DNA of 64,000 nt from Anaerotruncus sp. G3(2012) (GTDB taxonomy: Bacteria; Bacillota; Clostridia; Oscillospirales; Ruminococcaceae). The position numbers and the translations under genes are program-made. The notes beneath the pieces were generated by a model. That model did no database searches and had not been told where the DNA came from. It saw only the letters and a list, made by a program, of their open reading frames with translations. How positions within the stretch are numbered: the first letter of the stretch is position 1; each line of letters starts with the position of its first letter. The stretch spans positions 566,438 to 630,437 of the forward strand of contig NZ_KE159657.1 of the NCBI RefSeq assembly GCF_000403395.2, given 5' to 3'. This document shows, one piece after another, positions 9,215 to 17,116 of this stretch.

Positions 9215-9472
9215 ATGAAAGAATTTCATTATACCATTCGGGATGAACTGGGGCTTCATGCGCGCCCCGCCAGCCTTCTTGTAAAAAAAGCAGGGGAACT
9301 TTCTTCCCGTATCGTGGTTGTAAAAAAGGGGAGGAAAGTAGATGCAAGGCGGTTGTTCGGCGTGATGAGCCTGGGGATCCGCTGTGGCGACGCCATTAAA
9401 TTCAAGCTGGAAGGTCCGAAAGAGGAAGAAGAAGCAGAGCTTTTGAAAAGGTTCTGTGAAAACACATTTTGA
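9215..9472 (+). CDS. ptsH: HPr phosphocarrier protein lacking Ser46
   Basis: Small cytosolic carrier that receives phosphate from enzyme I on His15 and passes it to sugar permeases. The 85 residues start MKEFHYT and hold the active site LGLHARPAS with His at 15, and the GVMSLGI segment at 49-55. Aligned without gaps to Bacillus HPr, position 46 is arginine (codon CGG at 9350), whereas HPr kinase normally phosphorylates a serine there (KSIMGVM becomes RRLFGVM). Phosphotransfer should be intact, but regulatory Ser phosphorylation cannot occur at that site. ptsI follows 33 bases downstream under the same promoter. Confidence 0.9.
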   Translation: MKEFHYTIRDELGLHARPASLLVKKAGELSSRIVVVKKGRKVDARRLFGVMSLGIRCGDAIKFKLEGPKEEEEAELLKRFCENTF

Positions 9473-9505
9473 GCCAGGGATGATCAATCATCTGGAGGTG
9501 ATTCC

Positions 9506-11164
9506 GTGAAAAGGCTTACCGGAATAGGGGCTTCTCGGGGCGTTGCGATTGGAAAAGTACATTTTATTGATAATGTGGTAAAGCGGGTCGAGTGCGACAC
9601 TGTAGTTGACACGGTTCTGGAGATGGAACGGTTTGAGGAAGCGCGTCTCAAAGCGATCGAGATGCTTGAGGAACTGCACCAGAAGGCCAAAAACACCGTG
9701 GGGCCAGAGGAATCTATCATTTTTGAAATCCATCAGCTGCTGCTGCGGGATAACGATTATGTCAACAGTGTCCACGAGCTGATCGCAAAATCCCACTATA
9801 GCGCAGCATATGCTGCCCAGCAAACGGGAGAGCGGTTTGCCCAGATGTTTTCCGCAATGGAGGACGCCTATCTGCGGGAGCGCAGCGCGGATATGATTGA
9901 TATTTCCAGTCGGGTGGTCCGCCTTTTACAGGGGGAGGCGGCTTATGATGTCTCCCAGATCAAGGGGCAGATTATCATTGCTGCAAAGGACCTGCTGCCC
10001 AGTGAAACGATCCAGCTCGACCGTGACAGGGTGCTTGGATTTGTAACAAGCGGCGGGTCGCAGGTATCCCATTCGTCGATTTTGGCGCGGACGATGGGGA
10101 TTCCCTCTGTGATTGGACTGGGGGATCAGCTTGCGGAGCTGGTTGACGGAGACATGATTGTTTTGGACGGTTTTAATGGCGTTTTGATCGCCAACCCTCC
10201 GGACAAGCTGCTCAAGGATTACCACTGCAAGCAGGCGGAATACCAGCTCTATCGGGAACGGCTGCAAACGCTGAAAGGGGTGCCAAGCCGCACACAGGAC
10301 GGTGTTGAAATAGAAATCTATGGGAATATCGGGCATCCGTCGGATGTGGATTCGGTACTTGCAAACGACGGACAGGGAGTCGGCCTGTTCCGAACCGAGT
10401 TCCTCTATATGGAATATGGTGGAATTCCGTCCGAGCAGACGCAGTTCGAAGCGTACCGATCGGTTCTCGAGCGGATGAACGGACGGAGGGTGGTGGTTCG
10501 CACGCTGGACCTGGGAGCAGATAAGGCGGCGCCGGGCATCTCCCTGCCGGCGGAGGAGAACCCCGCCCTAGGCTACCGCGCACTCCGAATCTGCCTGAAA
10601 GAACAGGCGCTCTTCAAAACTCAGCTGCGGGCGCTCCTGCGTGCAGCACTGTATGGACATCTTGCGATCATGTTTCCGATGGTTATTTCGCTGGATGAAA
10701 TCCGGCAGGCAAAGGAACTGGTGGAGGTCTGCCGGGAGGAACTGGAACAGGAGGGGATTCCCTATGGGGACATGGAGCTGGGGATTATGATTGAAACCCC
10801 TGCGGCCGCGCTCCTGAGCGACCTGTTTGCACCGGAGGTGGATTTTTTCTCAATCGGGACCAACGATCTGACCCAGTATACCCTCGCGGTCGACCGGATG
10901 AATATGAAGGTCGGTGACCTTTACGATCCCCGCAACCCGGCGGTGCTGCGCCTCGTGCAGATTGCTGCTGAGAGCGCCCGCCGGCATGGGATATGGTGCG
11001 GCGTCTGTGGGGAATCTGCGGCTGACCGCCGGCTGACCGAACATTATCTGCGGATGGGAGTCACCGAGCTTTCGGTAACGCCGGCTTCCATTTTGGAGAT
11101 GCGTGAAAAGGTGCTTTCAATCAATCTGTCAACAGAAAAAGAGCATTTTATGTCCCGCGTTTGA
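9506..11164 (+). CDS. ptsI: PTS enzyme I (phosphoenolpyruvate-protein phosphotransferase)
   Basis: Cytosolic enzyme that autophosphorylates from PEP and phosphorylates HPr. The 552 residues are near family length. The N-terminal swivelling domain has the phosphohistidine in GGSQVSHSSILAR (about residue 190); the C-terminal TIM barrel has GVGLFRTEFLYM, the SIGTNDLTQYT PEP-binding segment, and the CGVCGESA motif with the catalytic Cys. The start is a GTG 6 bases after GGAGGTG. It is paired with ptsH. No sugar-specific EII genes occur in the window. Confidence 0.96.
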   Translation: MKRLTGIGASRGVAIGKVHFIDNVVKRVECDTVVDTVLEMERFEEARLKAIEMLEELHQKAKNTVGPEESIIFEIHQLLLRDNDYVNSVHELIAKSHYSAAYAAQQTGERFAQMFSAMEDAYLRERSADMIDISSRVVRLLQGEAAYDVSQIKGQIIIAAKDLLPSETIQLDRDRVLGFVTSGGSQVSHSSILARTMGIPSVIGLGDQLAELVDGDMIVLDGFNGVLIANPPDKLLKDYHCKQAEYQLYRERLQTLKGVPSRTQDGVEIEIYGNIGHPSDVDSVLANDGQGVGLFRTEFLYMEYGGIPSEQTQFEAYRSVLERMNGRRVVVRTLDLGADKAAPGISLPAEENPALGYRALRICLKEQALFKTQLRALLRAALYGHLAIMFPMVISLDEIRQAKELVEVCREELEQEGIPYGDMELGIMIETPAAALLSDLFAPEVDFFSIGTNDLTQYTLAVDRMNMKVGDLYDPRNPAVLRLVQIAAESARRHGIWCGVCGESAADRRLTEHYLRMGVTELSVTPASILEMREKVLSINLSTEKEHFMSRV

Positions 11165-11173
11165 AAAAATCTC

Positions 11174-11201
11174 TTGCAACTGCTCAAAAATGTGTTATGA
11201 T
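11174..11201 (+). promoter_or_regulatory. Promoter upstream of the structured leader
   Basis: TTGCAA at 11174, 16 bases, TATGAT at 11196, directly after the ptsI stop. It would start an RNA near 11208 that covers the structured region and could run on into the riboswitch and folT. Confidence 0.5.
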
Positions 11202-11207
11202 AAAGTC

Positions 11208-11391
11208 AGCCTGCTTGAAATCCATTCGGTATTCAAGCAGCGGGCAGATACCCACAATCAGGCATAAATATGCTTGCTGGCTATATAGCGTGGAATAGAG
11301 ACGCCATTGGCGGCTCTCTGCGGCCAAAAGGCCGTAGACTTCCAAAGAAAGGTTTGGTTCTTTGAGAGTATTTCGGTTCTATAGCCAAACC
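11208..11391 (+). ncRNA. Candidate structured noncoding RNA
   Basis: About 180 bases with no reading frame but dense pairing. CTGCTTGAA (11211-11219) pairs with TTCAAGCAG (11232-11240). GGAA (11292-11295) and TTCC (11340-11343) close a junction that holds two hairpins: AGAG-a-CGCC/GGCG-g-CTCT (11297-11317) and CGGCC-aaaa-GGCCG (11321-11334). GGTTTGG (11351-11357) pairs with CCAAACC (11385-11391), and GGCTATA (11279-11285) could alternatively pair with TATAGCC (11380-11386). I cannot assign a known class. It could be an independent RNA or part of the folT leader. Confidence 0.4.
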
Positions 11392-11458
11392 GCTTTCAGG
11401 CAAATAGGAAGTGGCTGCATTTTATGATAGCCGTATAACGGCATAAAAACAGGACAAA

Positions 11459-11556
11459 AGCAGAGTAGAAACCGGCGCGTTAAGTGCTGCCTGGACGGGG
11501 AGTTGTCAGGCGGACGAAAAGGAACCCTTGCGGTGCCGGTTTCGCATCCCGCTGCT
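11459..11556 (+). promoter_or_regulatory. Tetrahydrofolate (THF) riboswitch
   Basis: Matches the folT-type THF aptamer by recalled consensus: closing helix AGCAG (11459-11463)/CTGCT (11552-11556), GAGTAGA immediately after P1, the GCGTTAAGTG segment (11477-11486), a central stem (CTGCCTGGAC/GTTGTCAGGCGG), CTTGCGGTG, and the 3' TTCGCATCCCGCTGCT. It lies upstream of a folate transporter gene, the expected target. Binding of reduced folates should lower folT expression. Confidence 0.85.
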
Positions 11557-11561
11557 GCATA

Positions 11562-11584
11562 AAAAGAGAAAAAAATTCTCTTTT
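11562..11584 (+). terminator. AT-rich hairpin after the THF aptamer
   Basis: AAAAGAGAA (11562-11570), a five-A loop, then TTCTCTTTT (11576-11584). It could be the expression platform. A second small stem CATGTA/TACATG (11585-11604) lies directly before the ribosome binding site, so control of translation is an alternative. Confidence 0.4.
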
Positions 11585-11619
11585 CATGTAGCTTACTGTT
11601 ACATGAAAGGAGTTTTTTT

Positions 11620-12204
11620 GTGTTAAAAATGGTAAAATCCTTTGGCGCAGAGGTCTGCGCACTGCCGGGCATGATTCACGATTCTGTGCGTGAGCTGCAT
11701 TCGATCCGGGCGCTCACCGGTGGGGCAATGCTGACAGCGGTCAGCATCGTAATCCATCAGTTCACCACCGCGTTCCTTTCGCAGCTGATGCGTATTAGCT
11801 TCACCTTTCTGCCGATCGCGGTTTCGGGGATGCTTTATGGCCCTGTTTTGACCGGCTCTCTGGGCGCAATGGTGGATATCCTGCGGTTCTTCGTCAGGAA
11901 CAATGGCGAGGCCTATTTTATCGGGTTTACGATCAGTGAATTTGCAGTCGGTTTCCTCTATGGTATTTTTCTCTATCGGAAACAGCCTACACTCCCTCGG
12001 GTTTTTCTGGCGAAACTGGCGGTCACGACGGTCAATAGCCTGATCCTGAATCCCCTCTGGCTCTCGATTCTTTATGGACAGTCCTACACCGTTCTGGTCG
12101 CAGCGCGTCTGGTGAAAAATGCAATCATGCTCCCGATCGAAACCGCAATGCTCTATTTTGTGCTGCGGGCAGTTGTGCGTATGCGGATACCGGGGCGCGT
12201 CTGA
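11620..12204 (+). CDS. folT: Folate ECF transporter S component FolT
   Basis: Membrane-embedded substrate-binding subunit that captures folates for a shared energy-coupling-factor ABC module (not in this window). The 194 residues have an N-terminal cytoplasmic stretch followed by about six hydrophobic helices, with the RISFTFLPIAVSGMLYGP region and later alanine-rich helices typical of FolT-like S components. It starts at a GTG 7 bases after AAAGGAG; an ATG at 11629 is possible. The upstream THF riboswitch strongly supports the folate assignment. Confidence 0.9.
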   Translation: MLKMVKSFGAEVCALPGMIHDSVRELHSIRALTGGAMLTAVSIVIHQFTTAFLSQLMRISFTFLPIAVSGMLYGPVLTGSLGAMVDILRFFVRNNGEAYFIGFTISEFAVGFLYGIFLYRKQPTLPRVFLAKLAVTTVNSLILNPLWLSILYGQSYTVLVAARLVKNAIMLPIETAMLYFVLRAVVRMRIPGRV

Positions 12205-12306
12205 AAAGGGAAATCCTCGAGTTGCCGCCTGCCTCAGCCACCTGTTTCATGCGTTCGGCATTTTGCTTTACAGAAGAAAATACAAAAAATTTACAGGAGA
12301 AACATT

Positions 12307-14067
12307 ATGCCTTTAGACGGAATCTTTCTCAGCCAGCTCCAGCAGGAGATCTCGGCGGTCATAGTTGGCGGGCGGGTGGACAAGATCCATCAGCCTGCAA
12401 AAGAGACGATTGTGGTCGCGATGCGCGCGCAGGGCGGCAATCATAAACTGTTGATCTCGGCGTCCGCATCCAACCCACGGCTGCATTTCACCGCCCGGCC
12501 GCAGGACAATCCCAAGTCCCCGCCCATGTTCTGTATGCTGATGCGCAAGCATCTGACCGGGGCAAAGCTGGTCGAAGTGCGGCAGATCGGACTTGACCGT
12601 ATCCTGCATTTTCTGTTTGAGACGGTCAATGAGATGGGGGATCGGGTGGTGATGACACTCGCGGTCGAGATCATGGGCAGGCACAGCAATATTATCCTGG
12701 TCTCTCCGGATGGGACGGTCGTCGATGCGATCAAGCGGATCAGCCCCGAGATGTCTCGGGTGCGTCCGATCCTGCCAGGACAGGGATATGTGCTTGTGCC
12801 GGCGCAGCAGCGGTTGGATGTCCGCCAGGCGCCGCCGGCGCAGATTGTCAGCCGCCTTCGGTCCGGGCCTGACTGCGAGCTTTCCAAAGCACTCCTCCAG
12901 GCGCTGGAGGGATTCAGCCCGTTGATCTGCCGGGAGATTGCGCATAGTGTCACCCGGGGGAACGAGCGGACGGTCTCCCAGCTGGATGAAGAACAGACCA
13001 TGCGGTTGAAATTTTACCTTTCCCAGCTTTCAGACCGGTTGCGCGCAGGCGAGACTACGCCAACCATGCTGGTTGATGCTGCGGGCAAGCCGAAGGATTT
13101 CACCTTCCTAGACATCAACCAATACGGGCACACATTGGTCTGCCGGACGTATGAACGTTACAGTGAGCTGCTTGACCGGTTTTATAGCGAGCGCGACCGG
13201 ATCGACCGGATGCACCAGCGCAGTTCCGACCTGCTCAGGCTGCTGGTCAATCTTTCGGAGCGGGTGACCCGTAAGCTGGCGGCGCAGCGGGAAGAGCTGA
13301 AAGAATCAGCGGGACGGGAGCGTTGGAAAGTCTATGGAGACCTGCTCAATTCTAACCTCTATGCACTGGAAAAGGGGATGTCCCTTGCTGTGGTGGAAAA
13401 CTACTATGAGGAGGGATGTCCCCGGGTGGAAATCACGCTTGACCCGATGCTCACCCCTTCCCAGAACGCGCAGCGTTACTACGCCCGTTACCGGAAGGCA
13501 GATACCGCCGAAAAGAAGCTGAAAACCTTGATCGAGCAGGGGGAGGCAGAGCTGCAATATTTTGACACTGTATTCGATGAGCTTGCACGTGCCTCGCTGG
13601 ACAGTGAATTGGCTGCCATCCGTACGGAGCTGGCCTCAGAGGGCTATCTGCGCAATCCGACACGACGTGGGATGAAGGAGGAGAAACTCCCGCCTCTGCG
13701 ATATCTCTCGGATGACGGATTTCCCATCCTCTGCGGCCGCAACAATACCCAGAATGACCGCATGACCCTCAAAGACAGCCGCAACCATGACATCTGGTTC
13801 CACACCCAGAAGATACCCGGATCGCATGTGGTGGTGGTGACCGAGGGCAGGCCGGTCCCCAACCGTACGCTCGAGCAGGCGGCGGTGATTGCCGCATATA
13901 ACTCGAATGCGCGGGAATCGGGAAAAGTACCTGTCGATTATACCGAAATCCGCAATGTGCGCAAGCATCCCGCAAATAAACCAGGGCTGGTGCTCTATGA
14001 GCCTTATCAGACCGCGATTGTTGATCCGGATAGCGAACTGGTGGAACGCCTTGCGCAGAACAGATAA
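12307..14067 (+). CDS. rqcH: Ribosome quality control protein RqcH (NFACT family)
   Basis: Bacterial Rqc2/NEMF homologue that binds stalled 50S subunits and recruits tRNA-Ala to add C-terminal alanine tails to stuck peptides. The 586 residues show the NFACT-N domain (start MPLDGIFL, then GGRVDKIHQP), central helical and coiled-coil region (about residues 290-430), and the C-terminal NFACT-R domain with GRNNTQNDRMT and HDIWFHTQKIPGSHVVV. Older annotations call it fibronectin-binding protein. The ATG follows TTTACAGGAGAAACATT. It lies 102 bases after folT and ends at its own terminator. Confidence 0.93.
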   Translation: MPLDGIFLSQLQQEISAVIVGGRVDKIHQPAKETIVVAMRAQGGNHKLLISASASNPRLHFTARPQDNPKSPPMFCMLMRKHLTGAKLVEVRQIGLDRILHFLFETVNEMGDRVVMTLAVEIMGRHSNIILVSPDGTVVDAIKRISPEMSRVRPILPGQGYVLVPAQQRLDVRQAPPAQIVSRLRSGPDCELSKALLQALEGFSPLICREIAHSVTRGNERTVSQLDEEQTMRLKFYLSQLSDRLRAGETTPTMLVDAAGKPKDFTFLDINQYGHTLVCRTYERYSELLDRFYSERDRIDRMHQRSSDLLRLLVNLSERVTRKLAAQREELKESAGRERWKVYGDLLNSNLYALEKGMSLAVVENYYEEGCPRVEITLDPMLTPSQNAQRYYARYRKADTAEKKLKTLIEQGEAELQYFDTVFDELARASLDSELAAIRTELASEGYLRNPTRRGMKEEKLPPLRYLSDDGFPILCGRNNTQNDRMTLKDSRNHDIWFHTQKIPGSHVVVVTEGRPVPNRTLEQAAVIAAYNSNARESGKVPVDYTEIRNVRKHPANKPGLVLYEPYQTAIVDPDSELVERLAQNR

Positions 14068-14073
14068 AAAAGA

Positions 14074-14103
14074 GGGAGCTTCCTGATCCAGGAGGCTCCC
14101 TTT
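14074..14103 (+). terminator. Terminator after rqcH
   Basis: GGGAGCTTCCTG and CAGGAGGCTCCC form a stem with a GATC-type loop, followed by TTT. The convergent lysR gene ends 12 bases away, so it may act on both strands. Confidence 0.7.
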
Positions 14104-14114
14104 CGCTATGGAGA

Positions 14115-15038
14115 TTAAAGTGGTGGGATTGAGTTCCCAAAATGATTATAAAGATTATGCAGGAACTGCTTCTCCACCTCGCTGGTGGCTTCGTTGGTGC
14201 GTTTCACCCAGACAAGCTCATTCGACTGGGAGCGGCTTTCCAGAGGGATCGAACGGATCGGCGTTTTTTCGAGGGAATCAATGACCCATTTCTGGGTGAA
14301 AGCAAATGCATCGGTCCGGAGCAGGAAATGGATGCAGGAAGCAAGCGAGTTGCAGAAAAAAACATGATGCGTATTGATGTGCCCCTCTTTTTTGGAATAA
14401 ACACCTGATTTAGTATCATCTTCCATATCAAGGACGATCTGAAGCTGATCTACAAGCTCTTCAGGCCGGACACTTTCTGCATTGTATAGGGGGGATTTTG
14501 GACCGACACTGACATAAATGTTGGAATAATCGATCACATGCACTTCCAGATTTTTGTCATTGACCAGCCAGTGAAACGGACGGGCATCTATATGGCTGCA
14601 TACAATCAGCCCGATGTCTGCGGTCCGGCCAATCACGGCCTCTACAATCTCCCCTCTGTCTGCCTCGAGCAGATCAATATGGATCGAATGGGATTCAAAC
14701 TGCCGGTAGGTTTGCAGGATTAGGTCATATAGAAACGAGAACTGCTGCGAAGCGATTGAGAGGATGTGACGTCCAGAACGAAACCCATCCTCAAAGACCT
14801 TATCCAGAGAACGGATCGCGTTCAGAACATTCTGCGCATAGTAGAGGAACTCTTTTCCCTCCGGTGTGAGCTGGATGCCTTTTGGCCTGCGGTCGAAAAT
14901 TTTAATGTGATATTCGCTTTCCAGATTGGAAATCGATTTGGTCAGACTGGGCTGGCTCAGAAAAAGCTGCTGTGCAGCGCGGGTAATTGAGCCACATTCC
15001 ACTACTTTCATCAGGTATTCCAACTGCTGAATCTGCAT
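14115..15038 (-). CDS. LysR family transcriptional regulator
   Basis: A 307-residue activator/repressor with an N-terminal winged helix-turn-helix (residues 1-60: QQLEYLMKVVECGSITRAAQ, then LFLSQPSLTKSI) and a periplasmic-binding-protein-like effector domain. The start follows AGGAGG at the right distance. It is divergently transcribed from an SDR gene, the standard arrangement in which LysR proteins control their neighbour. An inverted repeat in the intergenic region overlaps its own promoter. The effector is unknown. Confidence 0.92.
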   Translation of the reverse strand: MQIQQLEYLMKVVECGSITRAAQQLFLSQPSLTKSISNLESEYHIKIFDRRPKGIQLTPEGKEFLYYAQNVLNAIRSLDKVFEDGFRSGRHILSIASQQFSFLYDLILQTYRQFESHSIHIDLLEADRGEIVEAVIGRTADIGLIVCSHIDARPFHWLVNDKNLEVHVIDYSNIYVSVGPKSPLYNAESVRPEELVDQLQIVLDMEDDTKSGVYSKKEGHINTHHVFFCNSLASCIHFLLRTDAFAFTQKWVIDSLEKTPIRSIPLESRSQSNELVWVKRTNEATSEVEKQFLHNLYNHFGNSIPPL

Positions 15039-15065
15039 ATTACATCCTCCTTTCTATTGGGTGTT

Positions 15066-15111
15066 TGTATATTATGCAAAAAGCTAACCACCAAATTTAT
15101 GTATAATATGC
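15066..15111. promoter_or_regulatory. lysR promoter and candidate LysR operator
   Basis: On the minus strand TTGGTG, 17 bases and TATACA (+ strand 15089-15094 and 15066-15071) form a promoter for lysR. Overlapping it, GTATATTATGCA (15067-15078) and TGTATAATATGC (15100-15111) are near-perfect inverted copies, a likely regulator-binding site. Confidence 0.5.
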
Positions 15112-15166
15112 TCTTTTTTATGAAGGCCATAAATTTTAGTTATGGACGTCATATAAATAAAAAAGA

Positions 15167-15196
15167 TTGGAATTTTTTCATTTCATATGGTATGAT
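15167..15196 (+). promoter_or_regulatory. Promoter of the SDR gene
   Basis: TTGGAA at 15167, 18 bases, TATGAT at 15191, about 90 bases upstream of the SDR start. Confidence 0.45.
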
Positions 15197-15286
15197 AAGT
15201 AACAGAAAGACAAAATCTCACGGAAGGACAACCTCAATTCGACATAGCTGCTTCCAAATCTACTTTACAGAAGGAGGATGAAACCT

Positions 15287-16099
15287 ATGGATCATCCGCT
15301 GGATGCTCGAGTGGAACGCAAAACAAATATTTTTGACCTGTTCTCACTGAAGGGCAAAAAAGCGATGGTGACAAAAGCGGCTGATGGAATCGGAAAAAGC
15401 TCTGCTATGGCCTTTGCAGAAGCAGGAGCCGATCTGGCATTGTTGGGAGATGAACGAGACAGCGACCAGCTGGAACGGCTTGCAGAAGAGCTTGAAGAAC
15501 GATTCGATGTAAAAGTTGCGGTGTTCTGCTGCAACAATCTGGAGGATGAGCAGTTGGATGCTCTTCGGGAAGAATTGTTGCAGGAGATGGGGACGATTGA
15601 TGTCGCCCATATCAATACGAGAATCCAGGTGGAGGAGGAGGCGCTCGTTTCGGAGGAGAGCTGGAAGCTGGCGCTGCATGAAAATCTGGACAACATATTC
15701 CAGACCGGAAGGCTCGTTCAACAGCTTATGCAGGAGCATCGTGGCGGATCAATCATCTTTACCTTCTCCGCAGCCGAATCGAATGTGGAGGAGGGTGCGG
15801 ATACATTCTGTCCGCTGCCGGACGCCGCCTATGACTCAGCCAAAACAGCGATTTCACAATATGCGAGGATGTTGGCCGCATTTTCCGCACGTAAGGGGAT
15901 CCGGGTGAACACGCTCTGCCCAAAGCCTAGCTGGACTGTGGAAAATCAGGTGCCTCTTGGGGAAACCGGATTGGGTTCCCAGATTGAGTCTCTCGAAGAG
16001 AATGAAAAACTGCAAGGTGTGCTGCTCTTTCTAGCGAGTGATGCTTCCAGTTCCATCACCGGTGCGCATATTCCGGTTGGCGGTGGCTTCTTCTCCTGA
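15287..16099 (+). CDS. Short-chain dehydrogenase/reductase-like protein
   Basis: Rossmann-fold protein of about 270 residues. The catalytic Y-x3-K is present (YDSAK) with a serine in the preceding strand (FTFSAAES), and the C-terminal GAHIPVGGGF is typical. Two cofactor motifs are altered: the first part of TGxxxGxG reads TKAADGIG, and the NNAG motif reads INTR. It may therefore have unusual cofactor use or reduced activity. I place the start at the second ATG (15287), 9 bases after GGAGG; the ATG at 15278 is directly against the Shine-Dalgarno. It diverges from the LysR gene, which probably regulates it. Confidence 0.85.
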   Translation: MDHPLDARVERKTNIFDLFSLKGKKAMVTKAADGIGKSSAMAFAEAGADLALLGDERDSDQLERLAEELEERFDVKVAVFCCNNLEDEQLDALREELLQEMGTIDVAHINTRIQVEEEALVSEESWKLALHENLDNIFQTGRLVQQLMQEHRGGSIIFTFSAAESNVEEGADTFCPLPDAAYDSAKTAISQYARMLAAFSARKGIRVNTLCPKPSWTVENQVPLGETGLGSQIESLEENEKLQGVLLFLASDASSSITGAHIPVGGGFFS

Positions 16100-16130
16100 G
16101 CGGCAGAATAAAAACAGCTTACTTCTTAAA

Positions 16131-16163
16131 TTGGAACCGGACTTTTCCCGGTCCGGATTCCAA
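16131..16163. repeat. Perfect-type hairpin after the SDR gene
   Basis: TTGGAACCGGAC (16131-16142) pairs with GTCCGGATTCCAA (16151-16163). It has no T-tract, so it may be an mRNA 3' stabiliser rather than a terminator. Confidence 0.4.
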
Positions 16164-16189
16164 CGCCCCCTATATATCTTGTGAAAGGT

Positions 16190-16231
16190 CGGAAAGGCAT
16201 TGCTGAAAGGCGGTGCCTTTCCGGCCGTTTT
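16190..16231 (+). terminator. Terminator candidate downstream of the SDR gene
   Basis: GGAAAGGC (16191-16198) pairs with GCCTTTCC (16215-16222), followed by GGCCGTTTTC. The T-tract is short. Confidence 0.4.
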
Positions 16232-16304
16232 CACAGAAATCCCTCCTTCTTTTAAGTTTAAACGTTTGTCACCCCATTGTCAATCAAACTGGGGCAACAT
16301 TCCA

Positions 16305-16347
16305 AAAAAGAATGGCTTGAGGAGCGCCAATGGCGTTCCCAAGCCAG
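16305..16347 (-). terminator. Terminator of the tetR gene
   Basis: TGGCTTGaGGAGCGCCA and TGGCGTTCCcAAGCCA form a long stem (16314-16347). Read on the minus strand it is followed by TTCTTTTTT, as expected behind the tetR stop codon. Confidence 0.65.
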
Positions 16348-16365
16348 TTTACGTTTTCCTTTCCT

Positions 16366-16956
16366 CTAGGTTTTGGAACTTGAGAGGGCCGAGATGACCT
16401 GTGTTGCCATCTGTTCGAGCAGTTCGGAGATCTCTTTGGGGTTCTGGAGCATCCCGGTATCGAGCCAGTGACGCAGTACACCTACACAGCCGGAAACGAG
16501 GAAAGCGCTGAAAAATTCGAACCTCTGGGTGTCGTTGCTGCCCCCACGGTAGAGGTCGAGCCAATCGCTCAGGCATTTTCGGCGGATCAGATCGCTCAGG
16601 TGTTCGACGAATGCCATGTCCCCGTTGCGGCTGAGAAATGACCGGCAGAGCTGGGCATTTTCGGCGAGATAGTTAATCAGCTCAAGGATCAGTGGGAACG
16701 GCGATTCCCCCGGTTTGAACCGGTAGGCATCCAGGATGTTTACAACATCGCTGACCATCTCTTCTTCAATATTAGCGTACAGGTCGTAGATATCCCGATA
16801 GTGCAGATAAAAGGTGCCGCGATGCAGGTCAGCAAGGTCGGTCAGCTCCCGAACCGAAATATCCTTAATATTTTTCTGGGCAAGCAGAACAGCAAATCCT
16901 TCCCGCAGCGCTTTCTTTGTTTTTCGGACCCTTCGATCATCCTGTTTTTCGTTCAT
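16366..16956 (-). CDS. TetR family transcriptional regulator
   Basis: A 196-residue one-component regulator. The N-terminal HTH spans residues 10-55 (RKTKKALREGFAVLL, then LTDLADLHRGTFYLHYRD), and the rest is an alpha-helical ligand domain with the TetR_C_7-like pattern. I use the ATG at 16956, preceded by AGAGGTGAAA; the frame is open further upstream but lacks a binding site. It is divergent from an MMPL-type membrane protein operon, the classical repressor arrangement. Inverted repeats in the shared upstream region are candidate operators. Confidence 0.9.
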   Translation of the reverse strand: MNEKQDDRRVRKTKKALREGFAVLLAQKNIKDISVRELTDLADLHRGTFYLHYRDIYDLYANIEEEMVSDVVNILDAYRFKPGESPFPLILELINYLAENAQLCRSFLSRNGDMAFVEHLSDLIRRKCLSDWLDLYRGGSNDTQRFEFFSAFLVSGCVGVLRHWLDTGMLQNPKEISELLEQMATQVISALSSSKT

Positions 16957-17062
16957 AAAAATTTCACCTCTTTTTTTCGGGAATAATAGACAAATGCTAT
17001 CAAATTGTCTTTTAAAGGACTTTCTGCCGTTAAATTGACTATGGTATTTTTGTCTTACGTTT

Positions 17063-17091
17063 ATTATAATATCTCCTGTAAGAATAGTCAA
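17063..17091 (-). promoter_or_regulatory. tetR promoter
   Basis: On the minus strand TTGACT and a perfect TATAAT are separated by 17 bases. The leader to the tetR ATG is about 100 bases. The -35 hexamer is one half of an inverted repeat, AGTCAA (17086-17091) with TTGACA (17105-17110). Confidence 0.65.
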
Positions 17092-17116
17092 CAACAGTTT
17101 ATTATTTGACAACGAA

